From assembly GCF_013416555.1 (NCBI RefSeq), contig NZ_JACCFG010000002.1, positions 434,001 to 498,000 on the forward strand: 64,000 nt of DNA, read 5' to 3'. A program made the position numbers and the translations under genes. The notes under the pieces were generated by a model. It was given only the letters and a program-made list of their open reading frames with translations. It had not been told where the DNA came from and searched no databases. The DNA is from Sphingomonas sp. R-74633 (GTDB lineage: Bacteria > Pseudomonadota > Alphaproteobacteria > Sphingomonadales > Sphingomonadaceae). Below, in pieces: positions 15,326 through 24,405 of the stretch; position 1 is the stretch's first letter; each line of letters opens with the position of its first letter.

Positions 15326-17743
15326 CTAGTGCATTGCGCGGACCCGGGCATCGATCCGCTTCATCGCCTGCACGCCATAGGTGCCCACCGGCCCCATCGC
15401 AGTGAAGGCGGCGATGCCACGCGCGACCGCCGCCTGCGCCGCTGCCTTGTCGCCGCGCTTGAGCGCGACCACGGCCTCGGTCAGTGCCAGTTGCGGCGCC
15501 AGCGGATTTGCCGGCGGCATCGCCGCGATCGCAGGCCGCACCCGGCTGAGCGCAGCCTCGGCGCCCGTTGCCTCGCCCAGTTCGGCAAGCGTCTGGGCCT
15601 CGGCGAGATCCAGCACCATGACCGACACCGATCGCTCGCCGAGGAATCGCACCGCCATCGGCCGCGCCTCGGCGAGCGAGATGCGCGCCTCGGCAAAGCG
15701 ACCGCCGGCGATCTGGGTTTTGGCAAGCTGCAGGAGGTCGTTGGCGAGACCGGGCGTCTGGCCGAACAGCCGGCGGCGGCGCGCGACGACATCGGTGGCG
15801 ATCTTCTCCGCGCCGGCGAGGTCCCCGCTGCGCAGCCGCCAGGCGCCGCGAATCTGCTCGATGCCGAGCGCCTGGATCATGTCGCGCCGCCCGGGCTGCG
15901 CCAGCGCGCGATCGACGCGGGCGAAGACCGACGCGGCCTCCGCAGGGCGGTTCGCTTCGACCAGATAGACGAGGAAGTTGTTGTACCGGGTGAGCAGCGC
16001 GCTGTCGTTGCCAGCATAAGCGCGCTCGCCCGCATCGAGGTTCGCCGTCAGCAGCGCGATCGCCGTATCATAGTCGCGCGCGCGCCGGGCGATCGCCGCC
16101 CGGGTCGAGATCACATCCTGGAGGTCGGCTGCGTTACGCTCGGGATCGGCGGCGAACACCTTGTCCGCCTGGTCGAGCAGCGGCGGCGCTTCCGCACCGG
16201 CGCCGGTCGCCACCGCCGTGTCGGCGAGGCGGATCTTGAGGCGGGCCGTGAGCAACGCATCGTCGGCACCGATGCCACGCGACAGCGCCTCCTTTGCGAG
16301 TGCGTAACCGCCCTTGGCGTCGCCCAGATTTATGTAGAGGTCGACCAGTGCGTTGATCGCACTGCCCGAGCGGGCGCTGCGGTCGAGTGTGGCGAGCATG
16401 CGCAACGCCGATTCGTCGAGCGTCTGCTTGAGCGTTAGATCGTTCGAATAGCCGCCCTGAGCGAACATCAGCGTCAGCGTCTGAACGATCGAGTCCGAGC
16501 GTTGCGCCTCGGCGAGCGCTGCATCACGCTGGATCGCTGTGCGATGGGCCTGCAGCGCGATGCCGCCGGCGCCCAGCAGCAGCGCGACGAACACTGCCGC
16601 CACCGCGGCTACGGCGACCCGGTGGCGGCGCAGGTAGCGCGCCAGCCGATAGCGCCGCGAACCGACCCGGGCGCGCACCGGCTGCGCGGCCTCGTAGCGG
16701 CGGACGTCCTCGGCCATCGCCTCCACCGAGGCATAGCGATCGGTTGGGACCTTGCGCATCGCCTTGAGCACGATCGCGTCGAGATCGCCCCGCAACCGGC
16801 TTGCGGCTATCGGAGCGTTGGGGCCTGCAATGCGGCTGGGCGCAGCCGGCTCCTCATTGAGCATGCGGCGAACGAGCGTGGGCAGCGAACCGCCCGTGCC
16901 ACCCCAGGGCATCATGCCGGTGAGCAGCTGGAAGAGCACCAGGCCAAGCGCGTGGACATCGGTAGCGACCGTGACGACTTCGTCGGCCAGCTGCTCGGGC
17001 GCGGCATAATCCGGGGTCATCAACGCCATGGTCTGCAACGTGTCGATGCCGCCTCCGTCGCCGATCAGCTTGGCGATGCCGAAGTCGAGAAGCTGCACGC
17101 GCCCGCTTGCATCGACGAGGATGTTGGATGGCTTGAGATCGCGGTGGACCACCAGATTGGCGTGGGCAAAGGCTACCGCCTCGCAAATATCGCGGAACAG
17201 GCACAGCCGCTCGGCCAGGCCGGCGCGGTGCTGGGTGCACCATATGTCGATCGGGAGGCCCTCGACATAGGCCATCGCCATCCACGGCCGGCCATCCTCA
17301 GTCATGCCGCCGTCGATCAGCCGCGCGATGCCCGGATGTTCGAGCCTAGCGAGCACGCGGCGCTCGCGATCGAACAAGGCGGCGTTAGGCACGGCGTCGA
17401 GCCGCAGCAGCTTGATCGCCACGCGCTGTTCGAACGCCGCGCCGTCGCGCTTCGCCAGATAGACTTCGCCCATGCCGCCACGGCCGATCGGCCGCTCGAT
17501 CGCGAACGCACCGATACGCGTGCCGGCGGCAAGGCCTGCAGCCTCTGCTTCCTCACTCGGCAATCGGGGCGGCGCGTCGAGGATGCCGACCTGCTCGCTG
17601 CTGCGGAGCAGCGCAGTAACGCGGCGGGCGACATCCGGATCCAGCCGCGCCAGCGCCGCTTCGCGCGCCGCCGCATCGAGCGGCTCGATCGCATCGAACG
17701 CATCGGCCACGGCACTCCAGGCTCCGGCCTCGCTCGGCTTCAT
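15326..17743 (-). CDS. Membrane Ser/Thr protein kinase with TPR-type C-terminus
   Basis: An 805-residue protein from the ATG at 17743, which has GAGGGGA upstream; an open frame extends further but lacks such a site. The kinase domain has the glycine loop GRGGMG (87-92), catalytic Lys111 (VAIKLL), HRDLKPSN (200-207), DFG (220-222) and APEQ (247-250). A single membrane helix lies at about 374-396 (VAVAAVAAVFVALLLGAGG). The remaining 400 residues are alpha-helical repeats of TPR type that would face the periplasm as a sensor. It is convergent with an ECF-like sigma factor, its likely target. All catalytic residues are present. Confidence 0.93.
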   Translation of the reverse strand: MKPSEAGAWSAVADAFDAIEPLDAAAREAALARLDPDVARRVTALLRSSEQVGILDAPPRLPSEEAEAAGLAAGTRIGAFAIERPIGRGGMGEVYLAKRDGAAFEQRVAIKLLRLDAVPNAALFDRERRVLARLEHPGIARLIDGGMTEDGRPWMAMAYVEGLPIDIWCTQHRAGLAERLCLFRDICEAVAFAHANLVVHRDLKPSNILVDASGRVQLLDFGIAKLIGDGGGIDTLQTMALMTPDYAAPEQLADEVVTVATDVHALGLVLFQLLTGMMPWGGTGGSLPTLVRRMLNEEPAAPSRIAGPNAPIAASRLRGDLDAIVLKAMRKVPTDRYASVEAMAEDVRRYEAAQPVRARVGSRRYRLARYLRRHRVAVAAVAAVFVALLLGAGGIALQAHRTAIQRDAALAEAQRSDSIVQTLTLMFAQGGYSNDLTLKQTLDESALRMLATLDRSARSGSAINALVDLYINLGDAKGGYALAKEALSRGIGADDALLTARLKIRLADTAVATGAGAEAPPLLDQADKVFAADPERNAADLQDVISTRAAIARRARDYDTAIALLTANLDAGERAYAGNDSALLTRYNNFLVYLVEANRPAEAASVFARVDRALAQPGRRDMIQALGIEQIRGAWRLRSGDLAGAEKIATDVVARRRRLFGQTPGLANDLLQLAKTQIAGGRFAEARISLAEARPMAVRFLGERSVSVMVLDLAEAQTLAELGEATGAEAALSRVRPAIAAMPPANPLAPQLALTEAVVALKRGDKAAAQAAVARGIAAFTAMGPVGTYGVQAMKRIDARVRAMH

Positions 17744-17878
17744 TTGGTTCCCCTCATCCGCGCACTGCCCCTGCGGGAACATGAAGCTATCGCGCCCTGT
17801 CCGGTTTGGCGAGCCAAAGTCGTTTGGTCTGGCAGGGAAGCCGGAGCGTCGATGCGCGGCCAAGCGGAGGGATGAAAT

Positions 17879-18325
17879 ATGTCGGTGCTGCGTCTCACAT
17901 CTGCATGGCCGGTGGCGATGCTGGGCTTCCTCGCGATGCCGGCCAGCGCACAGGTAATTCTCCTCGATGGCAAGTCCACCATCGGCGCCGATTCTGCCTC
18001 GGGTCAGAGCATCCGCATCGTCTCGGTCAATCCGGGCAGCGCGCGGGTGTCGATCGACACCAATCCCGATGTCGCGCTTATCTGCGACGACAAGGCACCG
18101 AAGACGACCTGCTTCGCCTGGGTGAAGACCGGATCGGTGATCCGGGTGTCACTGCGCCGCCCGCCAAACGCGCGCACGCTGCCCGGCCAGGGTGTGGCGC
18201 CGAGCCCGGCGCAATGGGCACAGGATTGCGCGGGAACCACCGGGCCAGATTGCATCGTCAGGATGAATCAGGCGCGCACGGTATTCGTCGACTGGGCGGC
18301 CGGCGCCGCGAAGCGGGGGAAGTGA
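17879..18325 (+). CDS. Small exported protein of unknown function
   Basis: A 148-residue protein with a signal peptide ending near MPASAQ (residue 25) and a beta-rich mature part (VILLDGKSTIGADS, GSARVSIDTNPDVALICDD). Four cysteines, at about 69, 77, 117 and 125 (ICDD, TCFA, DCAG, DCIV), could form two disulfides. GGAGGG lies upstream of the ATG. It is followed after two bases by a lipoprotein gene and then an Inh-like protein, so the three form one operon divergent from the kinase. I do not recognise a family. Confidence 0.75.
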   Translation: MSVLRLTSAWPVAMLGFLAMPASAQVILLDGKSTIGADSASGQSIRIVSVNPGSARVSIDTNPDVALICDDKAPKTTCFAWVKTGSVIRVSLRRPPNARTLPGQGVAPSPAQWAQDCAGTTGPDCIVRMNQARTVFVDWAAGAAKRGK

Positions 18326-18327
18326 TT

Positions 18328-18855
18328 ATGAAGCGGGTCATCACAATCGCCGCGCTCCTCCTGGCTGGATGCGGCGGCAATGCCGGCTCGAACAGCGCCG
18401 CCACGGGCGATCCGGTGAAGCTGACGTCGGGCAGCAGCTGGGATGCTGCCGACGCCTGCGCATCGCTCGGGCGCGACAAGGCCGCAGCGGCGGGCGGCAC
18501 GGCCGTCGCCGACGCCAAGCTCGACAAGATGTCAGCCGGCGGAAACGGGCTGGCGGTCGTTTCGATGTGCACCTTCACCTACGCCAATGGCGCGATGCTG
18601 ACCGTTCTCACGCGCGAGGCACCGGACGACGACGCGTCGCCGGACGCGATCGAGAATGCCCGCACCGGCGGCGGGCTGACAGCGCCGGCGGATCCCGTGC
18701 CAAGGCTTGGCAAGGCGGCCTTCTGGAACAGCAAGACCCTGCAGGCGCAGATGTTCATCGACGATCGGCGCTATGTCGTGATCAATTTCTTCAAGCTGCC
18801 CGCGGGCGAGGATGCCAAGGCCCGCTCGCTCGCCGTCGCCAAGGCATTGCTGTGA
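18328..18855 (+). CDS. Predicted lipoprotein
   Basis: A 175-residue protein with a lipoprotein signal peptide: MKRVITIAALLLAGCGGNAG, with the lipobox LAGC and Cys16 as the lipidation site. The mature part has two more cysteines (ADACASLG, SMCTFTY) and a C-terminal segment RYVVINFFKLPAGEDAKARS. It sits between two other exported proteins with almost no spacing, its stop sharing a base with the next start. The function is unknown; a periplasmic binding role with its neighbours is possible. Confidence 0.8.
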   Translation: MKRVITIAALLLAGCGGNAGSNSAATGDPVKLTSGSSWDAADACASLGRDKAAAAGGTAVADAKLDKMSAGGNGLAVVSMCTFTYANGAMLTVLTREAPDDDASPDAIENARTGGGLTAPADPVPRLGKAAFWNSKTLQAQMFIDDRRYVVINFFKLPAGEDAKARSLAVAKALL

Positions 18856-19523
18856 TGCGGCGGGCAGGCGCCGCGCTGGTCGCGCTGCTGCTCGTGATGG
18901 CAGCGCCGGCCTGGGCACAGTCGCAAGAGATCGTCGGCGACATGGCCGGCCCCTATCAAATCATCCCGACCGACGGCGGCGCGGCGTGCGGTATCCAGCT
19001 CACCGCCGAGCGCATCGGCGATGCCTGGCGTGCCCGCCCCGATCCGAACTGTGCCGCCCGCGTTCGCGCCAGCGCGGCGGTGGTCGCCTGGCGGCCGATG
19101 GACGGGATCGTCCTGCTCGATGCCAAGGGCGGGGCGGCGATGACCTTTGTCGAAGACGAAACCGCCCTGCCCAGCAGCCCCGATCTCCGGGCGCCCAAAC
19201 ATTATCTGGTGCCGCGGATCGCGGGTTATACGCGGATGCCGCGCCCTGCCGAGCTGGTCGGGCAATGGACACTGCGCAGCCGCGGGCGTGCGCCCTGCCT
19301 TATTACGCTCAAGGAGGCGCGCGTCGGGAACGGCAAGCCGAAGCGCACGATCGCGCTGGGCCAGGGCTGTGCCGGCAAACCGCTTCCCGGGCGCCTCACC
19401 GAATGGTCGATGGAGGACATGAAGATCATGCTCTGGGGCCCGGATGACATCATGCTTATGCTCAATCCGGTGGCCGACAACCGCTACATCGCCGAGCCCG
19501 GTGCCTGGGTGCTCTCCCGATAA
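18855..19523 (+). CDS. Exported protein with two AprI/Inh-like domains
   Basis: A 222-residue secreted protein with a signal peptide ending APAWAQ (about residue 20). The mature part repeats the pattern of the AprI/Inh metalloprotease-inhibitor fold: GPYQIIPTDGGAACGIQLTA, then CAARVRASAAVVAWRPMDGI, and again VGQWTLRSRGRAPCLITLKE, then GCAG and TEWSMEDMKIMLWGPDDIML. Each half has one Cys pair and a W-plus-beta-strand signature. Inh proteins block serralysin-type proteases in the periplasm, but no such protease gene is nearby. The ATG overlaps the previous stop codon by one base. Confidence 0.75.
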   Translation: MRRAGAALVALLLVMAAPAWAQSQEIVGDMAGPYQIIPTDGGAACGIQLTAERIGDAWRARPDPNCAARVRASAAVVAWRPMDGIVLLDAKGGAAMTFVEDETALPSSPDLRAPKHYLVPRIAGYTRMPRPAELVGQWTLRSRGRAPCLITLKEARVGNGKPKRTIALGQGCAGKPLPGRLTEWSMEDMKIMLWGPDDIMLMLNPVADNRYIAEPGAWVLSR

Positions 19524-19689
19524 ATGCAGCCACACGCATAAATAGTTCGTCCGGCATGTCCGGTCTGCGCGGCGAATCTCGTTTCCTCAATCGACAACGG
19601 GAATGGCGCGACTGAGGGGCCGTCGGCGCGCAGGGCACAGAGATGCCGATCCTTCCCGAACCGTCACTGCAACGAAGAGGGAAAGATTC

Positions 19690-22287
19690 ATGACGACCTT
19701 TGGGATCAAGAGCCGTACCGCGCTGCGCGGATTCGCCACCGTTTCGATGGGCGCGATCGCGATGATGCTCGCTACCGGCGAAGCACAGGCGCAGAACGTC
19801 CAATGCCGCGACGGCGCCGACAACCCCGTCGGAACGGTCGCGCCGGGCACCACCAATACCGTGGTCTGCGGCAATGCGACTGCGCAGGGCGTCTCCAACG
19901 TCGCGATCGGCTTCGGCGCGACCACGCAGGGCCCCGGCAACACCGCGGTGAACGCCGCGGTCGCAGTCGGATATTCGGCGGACGCCACCGGTGACACTGC
20001 GATCGCGATCGGCGCAGTCGCCGAGGCGCTGGCCGATGATTCGATGGCCGTGGGCTTCGGCGCGAGCGCCACCGGCAACGATTCGCTGGCGCTGGGCCTG
20101 GTCTCGCGCGCGAGCGGCGAATCCTCGGTCGCGGTCGGCTCGACCAGCCTCGCCGCGGGCACCGAAAGCATCGCAATCGGCAAACTGGCGACGGCGAACG
20201 GCGCCTTCTCGATCGTGATGGGATCGGGCGCGAACTCTGCGCAGGGCGACAACATCATCCTCGGCCGCGACGCCACCGGCACCGACTATGGCTCGATCGC
20301 GATCGGCTATAATTCGCAGGCGGGCAACCAGGCGCTGTCGGTGGGCTTCATCTCCGCCGCGACCGGTAGCCAGGCGTCGGCGTTCGGCCTCGCCGCCGTT
20401 GCCAGCGGCAACTACTCCACCGCACTCGGGTCGGGCACCACGGCATCGGCGGAGGGCGGAGTCGCACTCGGCTATGGCGCGACCAGCTCGGGCGCCAGCG
20501 CCGTCTCGCTCGGCACCTTCCTCGGCGGCAACTACACCACCGCCGCCGGCGTAAACAGCGTCGCACTCGGCGCGGGCAGCAACTCGACCGGTACCGGATC
20601 GGTCGTGGTCGGCGCCGGCGCCACCACCAACGACCAGGATTCGATGGCGCTCGGCTACAATGCCGTGGCCAACAGCTTCAATTCGACCACGGTCGGCTCG
20701 GGATCGCATTCGGGCCAGGCGGCGACTGCGCTCGGCCAGAATGCCAACGCCGCCGGTCAGGGCAGCACCGCGCTCGGCCTCGCGGCGACCACCAGCGGCC
20801 AGTTCGGTGTCGCGGTGGGCTTCACCTCCTCGGCATCTGGCGCACGTACGGTCGCGGTCGGCCTTAACGCCACGGCGTCGGGCGTCCAGTCGGTGGCGAT
20901 CGGCGGGCAGAGCGGCGGCGGTACCAGTACGCTCGCATCAGGAGCGCGCAGCATCGCCGCCGGCTCAACTGCATCTGCCACGGCGAACGACAGCGTCGCG
21001 CTGGGCTATGCGGCGAGTGTCGTTGCGGACGGCGCGGTCGCGCTGGGCGCGAATTCGGTGGCCGACCGTACCAACACCGTGTCGGTGGGCGCGGTTGGCG
21101 TCGAGCGGCAGGTGACCAATGTCGCGGCGGGCACGCAGGCGACCGACGCGGTCAACTTCGCCCAGCTCACTGCGGTGCAGGGAACTGCCAACACCGCGCT
21201 CGCCAACGCGGCGACCGCGCAGGCCACGGCCACCAACGCGCTGGCCGCAGCGACGACCGGCGGCGCGACTGCCAACCAGGCGCTCCTCGCCGCCAATGCC
21301 GCGCAGGGCAGCGCGAACACCGCGATCGCCAATGCAGCGACGGCGCAGGGTACCGCCGATACCGCACTCGCCAACGCGGCAACCGCACAGGGGACCGCCA
21401 ACACCGCCCTGGTCAACGCAGCGGCGGCGCAGACCACCGCCAATACCGCGGCGGCGAACGGTGCCTATTTCCGCACCAACATGAGCGGGCCCGGGCCGCA
21501 GGCGACCGGCGCCAACTCGATCGCCGTGGGCAGCAATTCCGTGGCAGGCGGCGAATCGTCGGTGGCGATCGGCAACGGTGCGCGGGCGGTGACGGGCCAA
21601 TCGGTCTCGATCGGCGCGGGCAATGTTGCGAGCGGCAACGGCGCGGTGGCGATCGGCGATCCCAACACCGCCACCGGCCAGGGTGCGGTGGCAATGGGCC
21701 GCAACAACACCGCGACCGGCCAGGGTGCAGTCGCGCTGGGCAATGCCAGCACGGCCAATGGCGCATCGGCAATTGCACTGGGCGATGGCGCGAATGCCGG
21801 CGCGGCAGGCAGCGTCGCGATCGGCCAGGGTGCGGTGGCGACGCGCGCCGGCCAGGTCGCGCTGGGCTCGGGCACGTCGACCTACACCATGTCCGGCATC
21901 AACTCGTCGGCGAGCAAGGCGGCCCAGTCGGGTGCGCTGAGCCTGGTGACCAGCGACGCCGCCGGCAATCTGGCCACCTCGTCGATCGACCTGACCGAGA
22001 TCGGTACGCTCGGCACCCGGATGACCAATGCCGAGGGACGGATCGATCTCAACGCCCGTCGCGCCAATGGCGGCATCGCCGCCGCGATGGCGCTGGCCGG
22101 TACGACGATCCCCGGCGACATGAAGGTCGCGGTCTCGTTCAACCTCTCGACCTATCGCGGCGAGCAGGGCTTTTCGGGAGCTGCCGTCGCCAAGGTCGAT
22201 GACCATGTCTGGGTGAGCGGCGGCTTCGCCGGCTCGACCGTCAAGGGATCGACCGGCGGCCGGGTGGGCATGACCTTCGGCTGGTAA
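19690..22287 (+). CDS. Trimeric autotransporter adhesin (YadA-like)
   Basis: An 865-residue trimeric autotransporter. A signal peptide ends near residue 33 (GEAQAQ). Residues about 40-470 are YadA-type head repeats of the form SVAIGxxAxAxG. A neck follows (VSVGAVGVERQVTNVAAG, then TQATDAVNFAQL), then a stalk of 14-residue repeats (about 496-590), a second head block (about 605-735), and the C-terminal anchor (about 790-865) ending GGRVGMTFGW. Three chains together make one 12-strand barrel that displays the fibre. The ATG at 19690 has AGAGGGAAA upstream; the frame is open for 29 more codons without a ribosome site. A strong terminator follows. Confidence 0.93.
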   Translation: MTTFGIKSRTALRGFATVSMGAIAMMLATGEAQAQNVQCRDGADNPVGTVAPGTTNTVVCGNATAQGVSNVAIGFGATTQGPGNTAVNAAVAVGYSADATGDTAIAIGAVAEALADDSMAVGFGASATGNDSLALGLVSRASGESSVAVGSTSLAAGTESIAIGKLATANGAFSIVMGSGANSAQGDNIILGRDATGTDYGSIAIGYNSQAGNQALSVGFISAATGSQASAFGLAAVASGNYSTALGSGTTASAEGGVALGYGATSSGASAVSLGTFLGGNYTTAAGVNSVALGAGSNSTGTGSVVVGAGATTNDQDSMALGYNAVANSFNSTTVGSGSHSGQAATALGQNANAAGQGSTALGLAATTSGQFGVAVGFTSSASGARTVAVGLNATASGVQSVAIGGQSGGGTSTLASGARSIAAGSTASATANDSVALGYAASVVADGAVALGANSVADRTNTVSVGAVGVERQVTNVAAGTQATDAVNFAQLTAVQGTANTALANAATAQATATNALAAATTGGATANQALLAANAAQGSANTAIANAATAQGTADTALANAATAQGTANTALVNAAAAQTTANTAAANGAYFRTNMSGPGPQATGANSIAVGSNSVAGGESSVAIGNGARAVTGQSVSIGAGNVASGNGAVAIGDPNTATGQGAVAMGRNNTATGQGAVALGNASTANGASAIALGDGANAGAAGSVAIGQGAVATRAGQVALGSGTSTYTMSGINSSASKAAQSGALSLVTSDAAGNLATSSIDLTEIGTLGTRMTNAEGRIDLNARRANGGIAAAMALAGTTIPGDMKVAVSFNLSTYRGEQGFSGAAVAKVDDHVWVSGGFAGSTVKGSTGGRVGMTFGW
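21180..21465 (+). repeat. Stalk-coding tandem repeat of about 42 bp
   Basis: Within the adhesin gene a unit coding for GTANTALANAATAQ-like 14-mers is repeated about six times with small changes (for example GSANTAIANAATAQ, GTADTALANAATAQ). The repeat can gain or lose units by slippage and so change stalk length. Confidence 0.75.
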
Positions 22288-22303
22288 AACCCTGGGCAAA
22301 TCG

Positions 22304-22338
22304 CGGCCGCGCTCGTTCGTCACGAGCGCGGCCGTTTT
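22304..22338 (+). terminator. Rho-independent terminator
   Basis: A 13-bp stem (22304-22316 with 22322-22334) and 5-base loop followed by TTTT. It lies 16 bases after the adhesin stop codon and, being nearly symmetrical, may also serve the convergent esterase gene. Confidence 0.85.
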
Positions 22339-22349
22339 GCGTCATCCTC

Positions 22350-23291
22350 TCACAATCCGTGATTGCGTGCGAACCGCTCGAACAGGCCCGGCCAGGGATG
22401 ATCCCTGCCCGCTTCCCTGAGCGGCAGGCCATGGCCACCCTTCTCGAATATGTGCAGCTCGGACGGGATTTTCGCGGCCTGCAACGCGGCGAACATCGCC
22501 AGGCTGTTGGCGGGGCTGACCACCGGATCGTCCGCGGCACAGGCGACGAAGGTCGGCGGCATGTCGGACATCAGGCGGTTCTCCGCGGAGAAGCGGGCGA
22601 TCCGCTCCGGAGTCACATCGCCGCCCAGCAGTTCGCGCTTGGAATCCCCATGTGCGGCGGGCTCGGTCAGGGTGATGACGGGGAAGAACAGACCCGCGAC
22701 GGTCGGGCGCGCGGAGTGCGCGTCGGCGTCGTCAACGGGTTCATAGGTCTTCAACGCCGACCGGCTGGCGAGCCGCGCAGTGAGATGACCGCCCGCCGAG
22801 AACCCCATCGCAGCGACCCTCGCCGGATCGATCCGCCACTTCTCGGCGCCCGACCGGATAAGCCGCATCGCGCGCTGCGCATCCTGGAGCGAGACGTCGG
22901 GCCCCGCTGCCCAGCGATCGTGCGGCAGGCGATAGAGCAGCTCGAATACAGTGTAGCCGCGCGCCGCGAACGCCCGCGAAATCCCCGATCCCTCGCGCCC
23001 CACCGCGACGCGGACATAGCCGCCGCCGGGGACATAGAGGATCGCGCCGCCATTGGGCTGCGCGGCCGGCACAACGTTGAGCATCGGCGTCGCGACATGC
23101 GTCCAGGCGATGTCGTCCGCCGGACCATTTGCCGAGCGCCGGACCGTCGTGTCGCGCACGCTGAGCCCCTCCCCGCCCGGCGGCGAGCCCGGCCAGATCG
23201 GAAACCGCTCGATCGGTGCGGCCGATGCTGCGTGGGGCGCCGCCGCGACTGCAACGGAGCCGGCGAGCAGCGTTCTGCGGCTGAGGTCCAT
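22350..23291 (-). CDS. Exported alpha/beta-hydrolase, acetyl-esterase/BD-FAE type
   Basis: A 313-residue esterase with a signal peptide carrying twin arginines (MDLSRRTLLAGSVAVAAAPH). The oxyanion loop is YVPGGGY (87-93), the nucleophile Ser165 is in GFSAGG, the likely acid is in AADDPVV, and the catalytic His is in GGHGLPL near the end. This is the carbohydrate-esterase-like group that removes acetyl or other acyl groups from plant polysaccharides. The start at 23291 lies almost on the stop codon of the upstream gene (23293), so it is the last gene of the 25526-to-22350 operon with two GH-A-like proteins. The substrate is inferred from the GH115 neighbour. Confidence 0.9.
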   Translation of the reverse strand: MDLSRRTLLAGSVAVAAAPHAASAAPIERFPIWPGSPPGGEGLSVRDTTVRRSANGPADDIAWTHVATPMLNVVPAAQPNGGAILYVPGGGYVRVAVGREGSGISRAFAARGYTVFELLYRLPHDRWAAGPDVSLQDAQRAMRLIRSGAEKWRIDPARVAAMGFSAGGHLTARLASRSALKTYEPVDDADAHSARPTVAGLFFPVITLTEPAAHGDSKRELLGGDVTPERIARFSAENRLMSDMPPTFVACAADDPVVSPANSLAMFAALQAAKIPSELHIFEKGGHGLPLREAGRDHPWPGLFERFARNHGL

Positions 23292-23292
23292 G

Positions 23293-24405
23293 CTATTTCT
23301 GCAGTGCCTTGAAATCGTCGATATACGCGTAGTTGAACGCCGCGCTGCCATCGGGGTTCGGCTGGATCGTGCGCCCGGCGAAGACGCTGTTCAGCAGCCA
23401 GGGCGTGGTGTTCTCACCGAAATTGCGGCTCATCGAACTGGCCTGCTTGAAGCCGTAGGTGGCCACCGCCAGGCGCCCCGAAGCCCGGAAGATCGCCATC
23501 TGATCACGCAGATAATGTTTATGGTCCTCGAACCACGGGCTCGCAGCGAGGAATGCGTCCCATTCGGGCTTGGGGAAAGGCGTCTCCAGCGCGGCCTTGA
23601 TGACCTGCCAGTTCTTCGCACCCTGCGGCAGATGGTACTTCGCCACGAAGCCAGCCGAAGCCGGGGTCTTCATATGCTGCTCCCACCAGCGGACGATCGA
23701 GAATTCGGTGGAGATGAACTTCTGGTCCGGCCGCATCCGCGCGGTCACATAGTCGACGAAGACCTTGGATCCCTCGATGTCGGGCAGATGCGGGTGGATA
23801 TCGACGCCATCGATCTCGGGCGTCGCCTTGACGAACGCCATCCAGCGCTCGGTCGAGGGCGTCCGGTTGATCTCGAGGTCGAGCCGGTTGAGCGCGCCCA
23901 TGTACAGGTGCGTCCTGCACCCGCTCGCGCAGTGCGCCTTGCGGTACGCAATGACGCGATTGGCCAGCGCCTCGTAATAGACGTTGAGGTCGAGGTCGCG
24001 ATCTTCGCGGCGGCTCTCGATATAGGGCTCGTTGCCGATCACGAGCATGTCGATCTTGCCCATCACCAGCGGCAGCACCTGATCGAGCCATGCAGTCTCG
24101 CGCGCCATCTCGGCGCTGCCCGGCGCGGGGAAGTCGCGCATGTTGCGCGGAAACTTCAGCGACAGGATCGTCTTGTAGCGCGCGCCGACCTTGAGGATCG
24201 TCTGGACCGCGCCATGCTCGGCCGCGGGGATGCGATCGAGCTCCGGCATGGTCAGGAACAGCCGCACCCAGTGCGCGCCGGCCTTGTCGAGATCGCGAGA
24301 ATCCACGTCCTCGAAATGCTCGTTATAATTGGCGCCCAGCGCGCCCTGCGCATGCGCCGCGGGAATGCCTAGTAGCGCGACGCATGCGGTCATAAGCTTT
24401 TTCAT
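23293..24405 (-). CDS. Exported TIM-barrel protein, clan GH-A-like, catalytic residues present
   Basis: A 370-residue protein with a signal peptide (MKKLMTACVALLGIPAAHAQ). It resembles clan GH-A glycosidases: VIGNEPYIE gives Asn125-Glu126, the usual acid/base pair after strand 4; HPHLP (204-208) lies at the strand-6 position; and ISTEFSIV gives Glu234 as candidate nucleophile after strand 7. It is 40-50% similar by eye to the neighbour at 24402-25526 over its whole length, including the identical end DGSAAFNYAYIDDFKALQK (Tyr/Trp changed). The start overlaps that gene's stop by four bases. The GH family number is not assigned from sequence alone. Confidence 0.75.
   Translation of the reverse strand: MKKLMTACVALLGIPAAHAQGALGANYNEHFEDVDSRDLDKAGAHWVRLFLTMPELDRIPAAEHGAVQTILKVGARYKTILSLKFPRNMRDFPAPGSAEMARETAWLDQVLPLVMGKIDMLVIGNEPYIESRREDRDLDLNVYYEALANRVIAYRKAHCASGCRTHLYMGALNRLDLEINRTPSTERWMAFVKATPEIDGVDIHPHLPDIEGSKVFVDYVTARMRPDQKFISTEFSIVRWWEQHMKTPASAGFVAKYHLPQGAKNWQVIKAALETPFPKPEWDAFLAASPWFEDHKHYLRDQMAIFRASGRLAVATYGFKQASSMSRNFGENTTPWLLNSVFAGRTIQPNPDGSAAFNYAYIDDFKALQK

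Noticed and set aside
19690-22287. A CRISPR array or satellite because of the dense short repeats
   Set aside because: The repeats are in frame, code for YadA head and stalk units, vary at third positions and have no unique spacers.
20965-22323. A 452-codon minus-strand frame opposite the adhesin
   Set aside because: Repetitive translation that merely mirrors the adhesin repeats and runs through the terminator hairpin.
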